Of a DNA stretch of 64,000 bases, positions 43,881 through 52,747 are shown in pieces. Below the pieces are notes generated by a model. The model was not told the origin of the DNA, did no database searches, and was given only the letters and a program-made list of their open reading frames with translations. Each line of letters opens with the position of its first letter. Within the stretch, counting starts at the first letter, position 1. The stretch comes from Nocardioides luteus (lineage in GTDB: Bacteria; Actinomycetota; Actinomycetes; Propionibacteriales; Nocardioidaceae), in contig NZ_JZDQ02000031.1 in assembly GCF_000960475.2 (NCBI RefSeq), forward strand, positions 17,024-81,023, in the 5' to 3' direction. Both the position numbers and the translations under genes were made by a program.

Positions 43881-45104
43881 ATGGTTCGTAGCGATCTTCA
43901 GGAGCGCCGCATCAGCGCGGCGCGGGCCTGGACCGCCTTCGTGGAGAGCGGCGACGCGGCCGAGGACTTCGTCCGGCCGGAGATCCTGTCGAGCTGGACG
44001 CGTTCGGCGACGGCCATCAAGCCTGACGTACGTGAGGCGCCGCTGGCCGACGAGGACGAGACCCGGGAGATGTGGCGGGGATCGCCGCTCCAGGTGGCCG
44101 TCGAGCGGGTCGAGGAGGAGCTGCGGTGCACCGCCGACGACGGTGACCTGGTCATCGCGGTCACCGACCCGGACACGCGGGTGCTGTGGACGTACGGCGG
44201 CCGGGTGATGCGCCACAAGGCGGAGTCGGTCAACTTCGTGCCGGGCGGCCGCTGGGACGACCAGAGCGCCGGCACCAACGCGCTCGACCTCGCCAACCGC
44301 ACCAACTCGCCCTCGATGGTCTTCGGCCCCGAGCACTACGCGGAAGTCGTGCACAACTGGGTCTGCTGGGCGGCGCCGCTCCACGACCCGGTCACCGGCA
44401 CGCACCTCGGCGTCCTCGACCTCTCCACGACCTGGGACCGCACCCACCCGATCGGGATGGCCACCGCCCGGGTGATGGCCCGCCTCATCGAGGGGGCGCT
44501 GCCGAAGATCCCGACCCCGCGGGAGGACGACGCGATCGAGCAGCCCGGCCTGCTGCTGACGCTGCTCGGCACCGCGGAGACCTGGCTCGACGGGCAGCGG
44601 CTGCTGCTCAACCGCCGCCAGACCGAGATCCTCGCCCTGCTCGCGCTCCACCCCGAAGGTCTCTCGCTGGAGCGGCTGCACGCGATGGTCTACGGCGACC
44701 AGGCGGTCACCTTCTCGACGCTGAAGGCCGAGGTCTCCCATCTGCGCCACGCCCTCGGCGGCCAGGTCGCGTCCAGGCCCTACCGCCTGCTGATGCCGGT
44801 CGCGACCGATGTCGACCAGGTCCTCACCCTGATCCGGCACGGCCGGGTGGCTGCTGCGGTGGAGTCGTACGGCGGTGATCTCCTGCCCGGCACCAACAGC
44901 CCGGCGCTGGCCGAGATGGCCGAGTACGTCGCGGTCGCCCTGCGCGAGGCGCTGATCGCCGACCCGCAGCCGGACGCGGTGCTGCGCTACAGCGAGCTGG
45001 CTCCCTATGACACCGAGGTCGTCGACGTCTGTCTGCGCCGCCTCGGCGGGAGCGCCCACCCTGCGTTGCCCCTGCTCAGGGCACGTTTGGCCGCCAGCCA
45101 CTGA
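43881..45104 (+). CDS. GAF-domain regulator with C-terminal winged helix
   Basis: The 407-residue protein has an AcoR-like N-terminal region (VRPEILSSWTRSATAIKPD), a GAF domain (LVIAVTDPDTRVLWTYGG, GRWDDQSAGTNALDLA, HLGVLDLSTTWDRTHPIG) and a C-terminal winged-helix part (LLLNRRQTEILALLALHPEG, TFSTLKAEVSHLRHALGG). The sigma54 AAA+ module of AcoR is absent. It lies between maturation and structural genes and is the likely regulator of the Mo hydroxylase. ATG 43881 follows agggggag. Confidence 0.82.
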   Translation: MVRSDLQERRISAARAWTAFVESGDAAEDFVRPEILSSWTRSATAIKPDVREAPLADEDETREMWRGSPLQVAVERVEEELRCTADDGDLVIAVTDPDTRVLWTYGGRVMRHKAESVNFVPGGRWDDQSAGTNALDLANRTNSPSMVFGPEHYAEVVHNWVCWAAPLHDPVTGTHLGVLDLSTTWDRTHPIGMATARVMARLIEGALPKIPTPREDDAIEQPGLLLTLLGTAETWLDGQRLLLNRRQTEILALLALHPEGLSLERLHAMVYGDQAVTFSTLKAEVSHLRHALGGQVASRPYRLLMPVATDVDQVLTLIRHGRVAAAVESYGGDLLPGTNSPALAEMAEYVAVALREALIADPQPDAVLRYSELAPYDTEVVDVCLRRLGGSAHPALPLLRARLAASH

Positions 45105-45159
45105 CCAAGAAGAGGTAACCGGCAGCGCCAGCCAACCGGGGCCCAACCCTGCGCGTCCT

Positions 45160-45181
45160 ACTGTGATCTGGCCCACACAGT
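45160..45181 (+). promoter_or_regulatory. CRP/FNR-like site before coxS
   Basis: TGTGATCTGGCCCACA (45162-45177) fits TGTGA-N6-TCACA with one change. It lies within the larger inverted repeat ACTGTG (45160-45165) and CACAGT (45176-45181), about 22 nt before coxS. A CRP-family regulator is likely. Confidence 0.6.
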
Positions 45182-45202
45182 GACGTCTGGCAGGGAGACA
45201 AC

Positions 45203-45718
45203 ATGGCCCGGATCAGCATGCGCGTCGACGGTATGAAGGTCACCGACGACGTCGAACCGCGGACACTGCTCGTGCAGTATCTGCGCGAAGGACTCGGCAA
45301 GACCGGCACGGTGATCGGTTGCGACACCAGCAACTGCGGAGCCTGCACGGTCCATCTCGACGGCGACTCGGTGAAGTCGTGCAACGTGCTCGCGGTGCAG
45401 GCCGACGGGTGCGAGGTGACCACGATCGAGGGCCTCGCCGACACGGTCGAGGGCGACCTCCACCCCGTCCAGGAGGCGTTCCGCGAGTGTCATGGCCTGC
45501 AGTGCGGGTTCTGTACGCCCGGCATGATCATGCAGTCCGTCGACCTGCTCAAGCGCAACCCGCAGCCCAGCGAGGACGAGATCCGTGAGGGCATCGAGGG
45601 GAACCTGTGCCGCTGCACGGGCTACCACAACATCGTCCGCGCGGTGCAGTACGCCAGCGGCCACCTCGCCACCGCCGCCAGCCCGCGCGGCGCGACCGAG
45701 GAGGTGGACGCGCTGTGA
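45203..45718 (+). CDS. coxS: Mo hydroxylase small subunit, two [2Fe-2S] clusters (CoxS-like)
   Basis: The 171-residue subunit passes electrons from the Mo site to FAD. The plant-type cluster uses C40, C45, C48 and C60 (IGCDTSNCGACTVHLDG). The second uses C101, C104, C136 and C138 (LQCGFCTPGM and NLCRCTGYHNI). ATG 45203 has cagggag upstream. The stop overlaps the large-subunit start as GTGA (45715-45718). Confidence 0.95.
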   Translation: MARISMRVDGMKVTDDVEPRTLLVQYLREGLGKTGTVIGCDTSNCGACTVHLDGDSVKSCNVLAVQADGCEVTTIEGLADTVEGDLHPVQEAFRECHGLQCGFCTPGMIMQSVDLLKRNPQPSEDEIREGIEGNLCRCTGYHNIVRAVQYASGHLATAASPRGATEEVDAL

Positions 45719-48192
45719 CTGCCGTCGAGGCTCGTCCGGAGCAGACCAACGAGATCGGCCGTGACCGGCGCCGCAAGGAGGACGCGCGCCTGATCACCGG
45801 TCGGACTCGCTGGACCGACAACATCAACCTGCCCGGGATGCTGCACCTGGCGATGGTGCGCAGCCCCTTCGCTCACGCCCGCATCACGGGCATCGACACC
45901 AGCGCCGCGGAGGAGTCCGAGGGCGTGGTGACCGTGCTGGCCGCCAAGGACTTCGACGAGACGCTCGGCGTCTGCATCAACGCCTGGCCGATCACGCCCG
46001 ACCAGAAGACGCCGGCCCACCCGCCGATCGCCTCCGACCGGGTCGCCTTCGCCGGTGAGATCGTCGCGGTCGTGGCCGCCCGCTCCGCGGCCGCCGCCCG
46101 GGACGCCGCCGAGATGGTCGAGGTCGACTACGAGGAGCTTCCCGCGGTCGTCTCCCTCGAGGAGGCGGTCAAGGACGAGGTGCTCGCCCACCCCGACCTC
46201 GGCACCAACAAGTCCGCGCTGTGGGTCTTCGACAGCGCGCAGGCCGGCACCGGCGGCAGCGTCGACGAGGCGATCTCGGCGGCCCGCACCGACGGGATCG
46301 TCCTCGAGCGGACCTACCGCCAGCAGCGCCTGATCCCGGCCTTCATGGAGCCGCGCAGCGTCGTGTGCGACCCGACCGGCGAGCAGATCACCGTCTGGAG
46401 CGCCACCCAGATCCCGCACATCCTGCGGTTCGCGTTCGCCGCGACCACCGGGGTGCCCGAGTCGAAGATCCGGGTGATCGCCCCCGACGTCGGCGGTGGC
46501 TTCGGCGGCAAGCTCCAGCAGACGCCCGAGGAGATGATCGTCTTCGCGCTGGCCCGACGGCTCGGCAAGCCGGTGAAGTACACCGAGACCCGCTCGGAGT
46601 CGCTGCTTTCCGCTCACCACGGGCGGGACCAGATCCAGAAGCTGACCCTCTCGGCCACCAAGGACGGTCAGGTCACCGGGCTCAAGGTCGAGCTCGACGC
46701 CAACCTGGGCGCCTACGTCGCCATCGTCGGCGGCGGTGTCCCGGTGCTCGGCGCGTTCATGTTCAACGCGATCTACAAGTTCCCGGCCTACCAGTTCAAC
46801 TGCCAGACGGTGTTCACCAACACCACCTGGACCGACGCCTACCGCGGCGCGGGGCGGCCGGAGGCGACGTACGCCATCGAGCGGCTGATGGACGAGCTGG
46901 CCGCCGAGGTCGGGGTCGACCCGCTCGCGATCCGGGAGAAGAACTGGATCAAGCACGAGGAGTTCCCCTTCACGACCATCGCCGGTCTGACCTACGACTC
47001 CGGCAACTACGAGGCCGCGACCGCCAAGGCGAAGGAGCTGTTCGGCTACGACGAGCTCCGTCGCGAGCAGGCCGAGCGGCGCGCCAACAACGACCCCGTC
47101 CAGCTCGGCATCGGCATCTCGACCTTCACCGAGATGTGCGGCCTGGCTCCGTCCCGGGTGCTCGGCAGCCTCGACTACGGCGCCGGTGGCTGGGAGCACG
47201 CCCAGGTGCGGCTCACGCCGACCGGCAAGGTCGAGGTCATCACCGGGGCCAGCGCTCACGGGCAGGGCCACGAGACCGCGTTCAGCCAGATCGTGGCGGA
47301 CCGTCTCGGCGTACCTTTCGAGGACGTCGAGGTGCTCCACGGCGACACCCAGATCGCGGCCAAGGGCTATGACACCTACGGCTCCAGAAGCCTGGTCGTG
47401 GGTGGCGAGGCGCTCGTCCGGGCCGCCGACAAGGTGCTCGAGAAGGCCAAGCCGATCGCGGCCCACCTGCTCGAGGCGAGCGTCGACGACCTGGAGTTCA
47501 CCGGTGGCAGGTGGACGGTGCGCGGCACCGACCAGGGCATGTCCATCGGCGAGCTGTCCACGGCGGTCTTCGCCGCCCACAACCTGCCCGACGGGGTCGA
47601 GGCCAACCTCGACTCGGAGGCCACCTTCGACCCGGAGAACTTCAACTTCCCGCACGGCACCCACCTGTGCGCGATGGAGGTCGACACCGAGACGGGGCAG
47701 GTGAAGATGCGGAAGTACGTCTGCTGCGACGACATCGGCAACATCATCAACCCGCTCATCGTCGCAGGTCAGGTGCACGGTGGACTCGTCCAGGGCATCG
47801 CCCAGGCGCTGTGGGAGGACGCCGTCTACGACGAAGCCGGCACGCTGGTCGCCGGGTCCTTCGTCGACTACCTGCTCCCGACGGCCGCCGACACGATCAG
47901 CTTCGAGATCGACCACACCACCTCGCCGGCGACGACCAACACGCTCGGCACCAAGGGCGTCGGTGAGGCCGGCACGATCGCCTCCACCCCGGCCGTGGTC
48001 AACGCCGTCGTCGACGCGCTGCGCCCGCTGGGCGTGCACGACGTGACCATGCCCTGCACACCGGAACGGGTGTGGCGGGCCATCAACGAAGGCTCGGCCG
48101 GTGGCGAGACCACCGGTGCGGCCGCCGCGCACTTCGATCAGTCGACGGGCATGTCCGGGAACGTCGACCGCACGGAAGGAGACGTCCAGTGA
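45715..48192 (+). CDS. coxL: Mo hydroxylase large subunit, form II CoxL-like
   Basis: The 825-residue catalytic subunit binds the Mo-pterin cofactor. It has GRTRWTDNINLPGMLHLAMVR in two pieces near the N-terminus, VGGGFGGKLQQTPEE, the active-site loop AYRGAGR at residues 375-381, GASAHGQGHETAFSQI and GTKGVGEAGTIASTPAVVNA with the catalytic Glu. Form I CO dehydrogenase has AYRCSFR with the Cu-binding Cys; this form II loop lacks it. The substrate is therefore uncertain and may be an aromatic or aldehyde. GTG 45715 is coupled to coxS. Confidence 0.93.
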   Translation: MTAVEARPEQTNEIGRDRRRKEDARLITGRTRWTDNINLPGMLHLAMVRSPFAHARITGIDTSAAEESEGVVTVLAAKDFDETLGVCINAWPITPDQKTPAHPPIASDRVAFAGEIVAVVAARSAAAARDAAEMVEVDYEELPAVVSLEEAVKDEVLAHPDLGTNKSALWVFDSAQAGTGGSVDEAISAARTDGIVLERTYRQQRLIPAFMEPRSVVCDPTGEQITVWSATQIPHILRFAFAATTGVPESKIRVIAPDVGGGFGGKLQQTPEEMIVFALARRLGKPVKYTETRSESLLSAHHGRDQIQKLTLSATKDGQVTGLKVELDANLGAYVAIVGGGVPVLGAFMFNAIYKFPAYQFNCQTVFTNTTWTDAYRGAGRPEATYAIERLMDELAAEVGVDPLAIREKNWIKHEEFPFTTIAGLTYDSGNYEAATAKAKELFGYDELRREQAERRANNDPVQLGIGISTFTEMCGLAPSRVLGSLDYGAGGWEHAQVRLTPTGKVEVITGASAHGQGHETAFSQIVADRLGVPFEDVEVLHGDTQIAAKGYDTYGSRSLVVGGEALVRAADKVLEKAKPIAAHLLEASVDDLEFTGGRWTVRGTDQGMSIGELSTAVFAAHNLPDGVEANLDSEATFDPENFNFPHGTHLCAMEVDTETGQVKMRKYVCCDDIGNIINPLIVAGQVHGGLVQGIAQALWEDAVYDEAGTLVAGSFVDYLLPTAADTISFEIDHTTSPATTNTLGTKGVGEAGTIASTPAVVNAVVDALRPLGVHDVTMPCTPERVWRAINEGSAGGETTGAAAAHFDQSTGMSGNVDRTEGDVQ

Positions 48193-49043
48193 TTCCCGCA
48201 TCGTTCGACTACGTCGCCCCGACCACGGTCGAGGAGGCACTGGCCGCCCTCGCGCAGTATGGCGACGAGGCCAAGATCATCGCCGGCGGACAGAGCCTGC
48301 TGCCGGTGCTGAGGATGCGCCTCAACGCCCCCGAGTGGGTCATCGACCTCGGTCGCATCGACTCCCTCAAGGGCGTGCGAGACGAGGGCGACTCGATCCT
48401 CGTCGGCGCCATGACGCGCCACTGCGACGTCGCGACCGATCCTCTGGTCGCCGAGCACGCGGCCCTGGTCGCTCGTGCCACGGCGACGGTCGCCGACGAG
48501 CAGGTACGCCACCGCGGCACCTTCGGTGGCGCGCTCGCCCACGCCGACCCGGCGGGCGATCTCGGAGCCCCGGCCCTGGCCCTGGACGCCGAGTTCGTCA
48601 TCGCCGGGCCGGCCGGGGAGCGGGTGGTCCCGGGATCGGAGTTCTTCCAGGGACTCTTCGAGACGGCGGTCTCCGAGGACGAGCTGCTCGTCGGCGTACG
48701 CATCCCGAAGCACACCGGATGGTTGGCCCACTACGAGAAGTTCGTCCGGGTCGCCCACCAGTGGCCGATCTGCGCGGTCGGCGCGACCCTCAAGGTCTCC
48801 GGCGGCGTGATCGAGGGCGCTGCGATCGGTCTCACCAACATGGGCGCGACCCCGCTGCGTGCCGCTGGCGTCGAGCAGGCGCTGATCGGCCAGCAGGCCA
48901 CCGAGGAGGTCGTACGCAACGCTGCGGCCCTGGCCGCGGACGGCGCCGAGCCGCCCTCCGACCTCAACGGCGACGCCGACTACCGGCGCCACCTGGTCAC
49001 GGTGCTCACCCGACGGGCCATCACCAAGGCGCTCGGAGGCTGA
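48189..49043 (+). CDS. coxM: Mo hydroxylase FAD-binding medium subunit (CoxM-like)
   Basis: The 284-residue flavoprotein takes electrons from the [2Fe-2S] subunit. It has the FAD motifs AKIIAGGQSLLPVLRMRL and VRHRGTFGGALAHADPAGDL, and the C-terminal CO-dehydrogenase flavoprotein domain (AIGLTNMGATPLRAAGVEQ). GTG 48189 overlaps the large-subunit stop by 4 nt (48189-48192). Small, large, medium is a usual order. Confidence 0.94.
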   Translation: MIPASFDYVAPTTVEEALAALAQYGDEAKIIAGGQSLLPVLRMRLNAPEWVIDLGRIDSLKGVRDEGDSILVGAMTRHCDVATDPLVAEHAALVARATATVADEQVRHRGTFGGALAHADPAGDLGAPALALDAEFVIAGPAGERVVPGSEFFQGLFETAVSEDELLVGVRIPKHTGWLAHYEKFVRVAHQWPICAVGATLKVSGGVIEGAAIGLTNMGATPLRAAGVEQALIGQQATEEVVRNAAALAADGAEPPSDLNGDADYRRHLVTVLTRRAITKALGG

Positions 49044-49046
49044 GGC

Positions 49047-49751
49047 GTGGATCTGACGCACCAGTTCACGGTTCCGACCTCGGTCGAGGAGACCTGGGAC
49101 AGCTTCCTGGACATCGGCTCGCTCGCCGAATGCTTCCCGGGAGCCCAGGTCACCTCGGCCGAGGGCGACACCTTCACCGGCACGGTGAAGGTCAAGCTCG
49201 GCCCGATCGCCATGGTCTACGCCGGCTCCGGGACCTTCGTCGAGAAGGACGAGGCCGCCCGCCGGCTGGTCGTCGAGGCCAAGGGGCGCGACAAGCGGGG
49301 CAACGGCACCGCCGGTGCCAACGCGACCCTGACGATGGCCCCGGAGGGCACCGGCACGAAGGTCGAGATCGTCACCGACCTCGCCGTCACCGGCAAGCCC
49401 GCCCAGTTCGGCCGCGGGGTCATGCAGGACGTCTCCGACAAGCTGCTCGGTCAGTTCGTCGCGTGCCTGGAGTCCAAGTCGGCCCCGGCTGCCGCCCCGG
49501 AGACCCCGCAGGAACCGGTTGCGGCGGAGCCTGTGGGCGACGTGACCTCGGAACCATCGGCGCCTGCCCCGTCGACAGCCGCAGCGGCGGCGCCGCAGGC
49601 GCCGAAGCACGCGGCGCCCAAGCAGGCCGAGGCCATCGACCTGGGCGCCACGGTCCTGCCGGTGCTGATCAAGAACTACGGCAAGAAGATCGCCATCGGG
49701 GTGGCCGTGATCGCGGCGGTGGTGATCGTCTACAAGCTCCTGCGGGGCTGA
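49047..49751 (+). CDS. coxG: CoxG-like SRPBCC protein with C-terminal membrane anchor
   Basis: The 234-residue protein has an N-terminal CoxG/SRPBCC domain (FTVPTSVEETWDSFLDIGSL, ECFPGAQV, GKPAQFGRGVMQDVSDKLL), an Ala/Pro-rich linker (about 150-200) and a C-terminal helix (IAIGVAVIAAVVIVYKLL). CoxG recruits CO dehydrogenase to the membrane, perhaps with binding of quinone. It starts 3 nt after coxM and ends the operon. Confidence 0.92.
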   Translation: MDLTHQFTVPTSVEETWDSFLDIGSLAECFPGAQVTSAEGDTFTGTVKVKLGPIAMVYAGSGTFVEKDEAARRLVVEAKGRDKRGNGTAGANATLTMAPEGTGTKVEIVTDLAVTGKPAQFGRGVMQDVSDKLLGQFVACLESKSAPAAAPETPQEPVAAEPVGDVTSEPSAPAPSTAAAAAPQAPKHAAPKQAEAIDLGATVLPVLIKNYGKKIAIGVAVIAAVVIVYKLLRG

Positions 49752-49773
49752 GACCGGTGTGCGCGGCAATCCG

Positions 49774-49809
49774 TCGCGCAAACCGGATACCTCTCGCGCA
49801 ACGTGGATA
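49774..49809 (+). promoter_or_regulatory. Direct repeats upstream of the flavin monooxygenase
   Basis: TCGCGCAAACCGGATA (49774-49789) and TCGCGCAACGTGGATA (49794-49809) repeat with a period of 20 bp, placing both on the same DNA face. This is the pattern of AraC/XylS-family sites, and an AraC gene follows the monooxygenase. Confidence 0.6.
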
Positions 49810-49876
49810 GCGGAGCGCTGTTCGACCTCTCTAGCGTTTTGCTTACGCAGACCCCGCTGCGAGAGGAAACAGAAAA

Positions 49877-51361
49877 GTGAAGATCGCGGTCATCGGTGCC
49901 GGGTTCGCAGGAATTGCGTCGGCCAAGGTGCTCACCGAGCTCGGTCATGAGGTCACCGTCTACGAGAAGGCCCCGGATGTCGGCGGCGTCTGGAGCCGGA
50001 CCCGTCGTTACCCGGGCCTGACGACGCAGAACAACAAGGACTCCTACACGCTCTCGGACCTGAGGATGCCCAAGGTGTTCCCCGAGTGGCTCAGCGGCGA
50101 GCAGGTGCAGAGCTACCTCGAGATGTACGTCGAGAAGTTCGAGCTCGCCCCGATGATCAGGCTCTCCACCGAGGTGCGGAGCGCCCAGCCGGCTGGAGGG
50201 GGCGGCTGGGACATCTCCGTGGCGGGGGCTGACGGCGAGACGACCGAGCACTACGACCATCTGACCGTGGCCAGCGGCGTCTTCTCGGAGCCGTTCGCCC
50301 CTGTGTACGACGGGGTCGACGAGCTGAAGGCCGCCGGCGGCACGATCCTCGCCGCGAGCGAGCTGCACGACCTGGAGACCGTCAAGGGCAAGGACGTCGT
50401 GGTCGTCGGCTACGGCAAGTCGGCCTGCGACGTGGCCGTCGAGATCGCCAAGGAGGCGGCCTCGACCACCGTGGTCGCGCGCCAGCTGCTGTGGAAGATG
50501 CCCCGCAAGATCAAGGGTGTCCTCAACTACAAGGTGCTGCTGCTGACCCGGATGGGGGAGGGGCTGTTCCCCTACCAGACCGTGCGCGGACCGGAGAAGC
50601 TCCTGCACGCGGGCGGCTCGAAGATGGCGGGCTCGATGGTCGGCAGCGTCGAGTCGGTCACCACCAGCCAGCTCAAGCTGAAGAAGCTCGGGCTGATCCC
50701 GAAGGGCCAGTTCACCGACATCGCCCGTTCGACCGTCTCGCTGGCGACCGAGGGCTTCTTCGAGGGCGTCGAGGCCGGCGACATCGCTGTCGAGCGCGAC
50801 ACCGAGATCGCCGCCTTCGTGACCAAGGACGGCAAGCCGTACGCCGAGCTCGCCAACGGCCGCGCGGTGCCTGCCGACGTGGTGGTGACTGCGACCGGCT
50901 TCAAGCAGGAGCTCCCGTTCTTCTCCGAGGAGATCCAGGACCAGCTCACCGACGACAACGGCGACTACCAGCTCTACCGCCAGATCCTCCCGCTGACCGT
51001 GAAGGACCTGACCTTCGCCGGCTACAACTCCTCGTTCTTCTCGCCCCTCTCGGCCGAGATGAGCGCCGTCTGGATCGGCTCCCACCTCGGTGGCGGCCAC
51101 GAGGTCCCGTCGACGGAGGAGATGGAGGCTCATGTGACGGCGCGGCTCGCCTGGATGAGGGAGCGCACCGACGGCCACCACGCCCGCGGCACCAACATCA
51201 TCCCGTTCTCGATGCACAACATCGACGAGGTCCTCGGGGACGTCGGGCTCGACGTCGGCAGGCTGACCAAGGCCGTGCAGTGGCTGCTGCCGATCAACCC
51301 GAAGGCGTACGCCTCCGTCACCCCCAGGCTCGTGGCGAAGCTGGCAGCGACGAAGAGCTAG
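49877..51361 (+). CDS. Flavin-containing monooxygenase-like NAD(P)/FAD oxidoreductase
   Basis: The 494-residue protein has an N-terminal FAD motif (MKIAVIGAGFAGIASAKVL), PDVGGVWSRTRRYPG, and a second Rossmann motif (KGKDVVVVGYGKSACDVAVEI) for NADPH. VVVTATGFKQELPFF fits the conserved ATG motif of FMO-type enzymes. The Baeyer-Villiger fingerprint is not clear. The substrate is unknown; the neighbouring AraC gene suggests induction by a growth substrate. A hairpin follows its stop. Confidence 0.87.
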   Translation: MKIAVIGAGFAGIASAKVLTELGHEVTVYEKAPDVGGVWSRTRRYPGLTTQNNKDSYTLSDLRMPKVFPEWLSGEQVQSYLEMYVEKFELAPMIRLSTEVRSAQPAGGGGWDISVAGADGETTEHYDHLTVASGVFSEPFAPVYDGVDELKAAGGTILAASELHDLETVKGKDVVVVGYGKSACDVAVEIAKEAASTTVVARQLLWKMPRKIKGVLNYKVLLLTRMGEGLFPYQTVRGPEKLLHAGGSKMAGSMVGSVESVTTSQLKLKKLGLIPKGQFTDIARSTVSLATEGFFEGVEAGDIAVERDTEIAAFVTKDGKPYAELANGRAVPADVVVTATGFKQELPFFSEEIQDQLTDDNGDYQLYRQILPLTVKDLTFAGYNSSFFSPLSAEMSAVWIGSHLGGGHEVPSTEEMEAHVTARLAWMRERTDGHHARGTNIIPFSMHNIDEVLGDVGLDVGRLTKAVQWLLPINPKAYASVTPRLVAKLAATKS

Positions 51362-51366
51362 TCCGG

Positions 51367-51401
51367 CGAGATGCCGGTGTCAGGGTGGGACCGGCATCTC
51401 G
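51367..51401 (+). terminator. Hairpin terminator after the monooxygenase
   Basis: CGAGATGCCGGT (51367-51378) pairs perfectly with ACCGGCATCTCG (51390-51401) around an 11-nt loop, followed by TTTCGGG. It lies 6 nt after the stop codon. Confidence 0.75.
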
Positions 51402-51416
51402 TTTCGGGTGGTTGTC

Positions 51417-51483
51417 GGGGTAGTCCGGTAGCGAACTGCCTATTACTCGCCGGTATATGGGCAGCTCGCTACCGGACTACCCC
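51417..51483. repeat. Long intergenic palindrome, 24-bp arms
   Basis: GGGGTAGTCCGGTAGCGA begins the left arm (51417-51440), and the right arm (51460-51483) is its reverse complement at 23 of 24 positions. The 19-nt loop (51441-51459) is AT-rich. It lies between the monooxygenase terminator and the AraC promoter. Confidence 0.75.
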
Positions 51484-51585
51484 GCCGGCCGGGACCTTAG
51501 ACAGTGATTGCGCCGTGTTCGCGTCGACACGGCGCCGGCTCCGCTACGCTCTTCGGTCAATCGAGCCACGGTCCAGGAGCCTGCC

Positions 51586-52554
51586 TTGCCCCGTCCCCTG
51601 CTGAGCCGCCACACCGTTGTCGCCACCACCGACGTGGACCAGGCTCGCGAAGCCGTGGCGGAACGTTTCTGCGCCCACTACCTGGCCCTGACGAAGGCTG
51701 GCTCGCAGCTCGACATGGTGCACAACGCCGCGCCTCTGGGCGAGGACGTGATGCTCAACTACATGCGCTACGGCGACGAGGTGCGGATCACCCCGGGCAC
51801 CTTCGACGACTTCTACCTGATCCAGCTGCCGCTGGCCGGCAGCGCCAAGGTCAAGGTGGGGGAGCACGTCGTCCTCGCCGACCGCACCCGCGCCTCGATC
51901 GGCTCACCGACCGAGCCGGTCGACATGCTCTGGTCCGACGGCTGCGAGAAGCTGCAGGTCTACATCCGGCGCAGCGCCGTCGAGGAGGCGGCCGCCGGCA
52001 TCGGCGGCTCCGGCCCGGTGGTCTTCGACCCCACCCTCGACCTCGCCCGCCCCGAGGTGCGCGACTGGCTGAAGATGGTGCGGCTGGCCTACGACAACGT
52101 CGAGGCCGGTGGCTCCTTGATGAGCTCTCCGCTGGTCGCCGCGCCCTACGAGCAGGCGCTCATCGGGGGCCTGCTGACGATCCAGGCCAACACGTCTCTG
52201 ACCCTCGTCACCGAGAGCTCATCTCCCACGATCTCCCGTGCCGTACGCATGGCCGTGGACCTCCTCGAGGCGCACCCCGAGCGCCCCTGGAAGGTCGCCG
52301 ACCTGGCTCAGCAGGTCGGCGTCTCCACCCGCACGCTGCAGGAGGCGTTCCAGCGCGACCTCGACACCACCCCGCTGGAGTACTGGCGACGCACCCGCCT
52401 CGACCGCGCCCACTCCGACCTGCTCGCGGCCGACGCCACCGCCACCTCGGTCACCGCCATCGCCGCCCGGTGGGGCTTCTTCCACCTCGGCCGGTTCTCC
52501 CAGGCGTACCGGGCGCAGTTCCAGGAGCTCCCCTCGCAGACGCTCATGCGCTGA
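51586..52554 (+). CDS. AraC-family regulator with AraC_binding_2-type N-terminal domain
   Basis: The 322-residue protein has an N-terminal ligand/cupin-like domain (MLNYMRYGDEVRITPG, FYLIQLPLAGSAKV) and a C-terminal AraC double HTH (WKVADLAQQVGVSTRTLQEAF, VTAIAARWGFFHLGRFSQAYR). It is the likely activator of the upstream monooxygenase. TTG 51586 with ccaggag upstream is favoured; TTG 51508 is the other option. TACGCT at about 51544 may be the -10. Confidence 0.85.
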   Translation: MPRPLLSRHTVVATTDVDQAREAVAERFCAHYLALTKAGSQLDMVHNAAPLGEDVMLNYMRYGDEVRITPGTFDDFYLIQLPLAGSAKVKVGEHVVLADRTRASIGSPTEPVDMLWSDGCEKLQVYIRRSAVEEAAAGIGGSGPVVFDPTLDLARPEVRDWLKMVRLAYDNVEAGGSLMSSPLVAAPYEQALIGGLLTIQANTSLTLVTESSSPTISRAVRMAVDLLEAHPERPWKVADLAQQVGVSTRTLQEAFQRDLDTTPLEYWRRTRLDRAHSDLLAADATATSVTAIAARWGFFHLGRFSQAYRAQFQELPSQTLMR

Positions 52555-52747
52555 GTCATGCGGCGCGGCTGATCATGCGAATTAAGGCCGGGATCTGCCC
52601 AGCCGGTGCGATCGTTGCGAGATCCTGACGCAGGGCGCAAAGTGAGATACGCCCCTTGTAATGGCCCGACTCGGCCGAGGTCTCCCGGGGCGCACTGACA
52701 TATTGTTCGTGCTGGCCAGTTCTATTCGCGGAAGGGGTCGTTCGACA

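Noticed and set aside
45622..48240. Minus-strand frame of 872 codons
   Set aside because: It is antisense to coxL, which has clear catalytic motifs.
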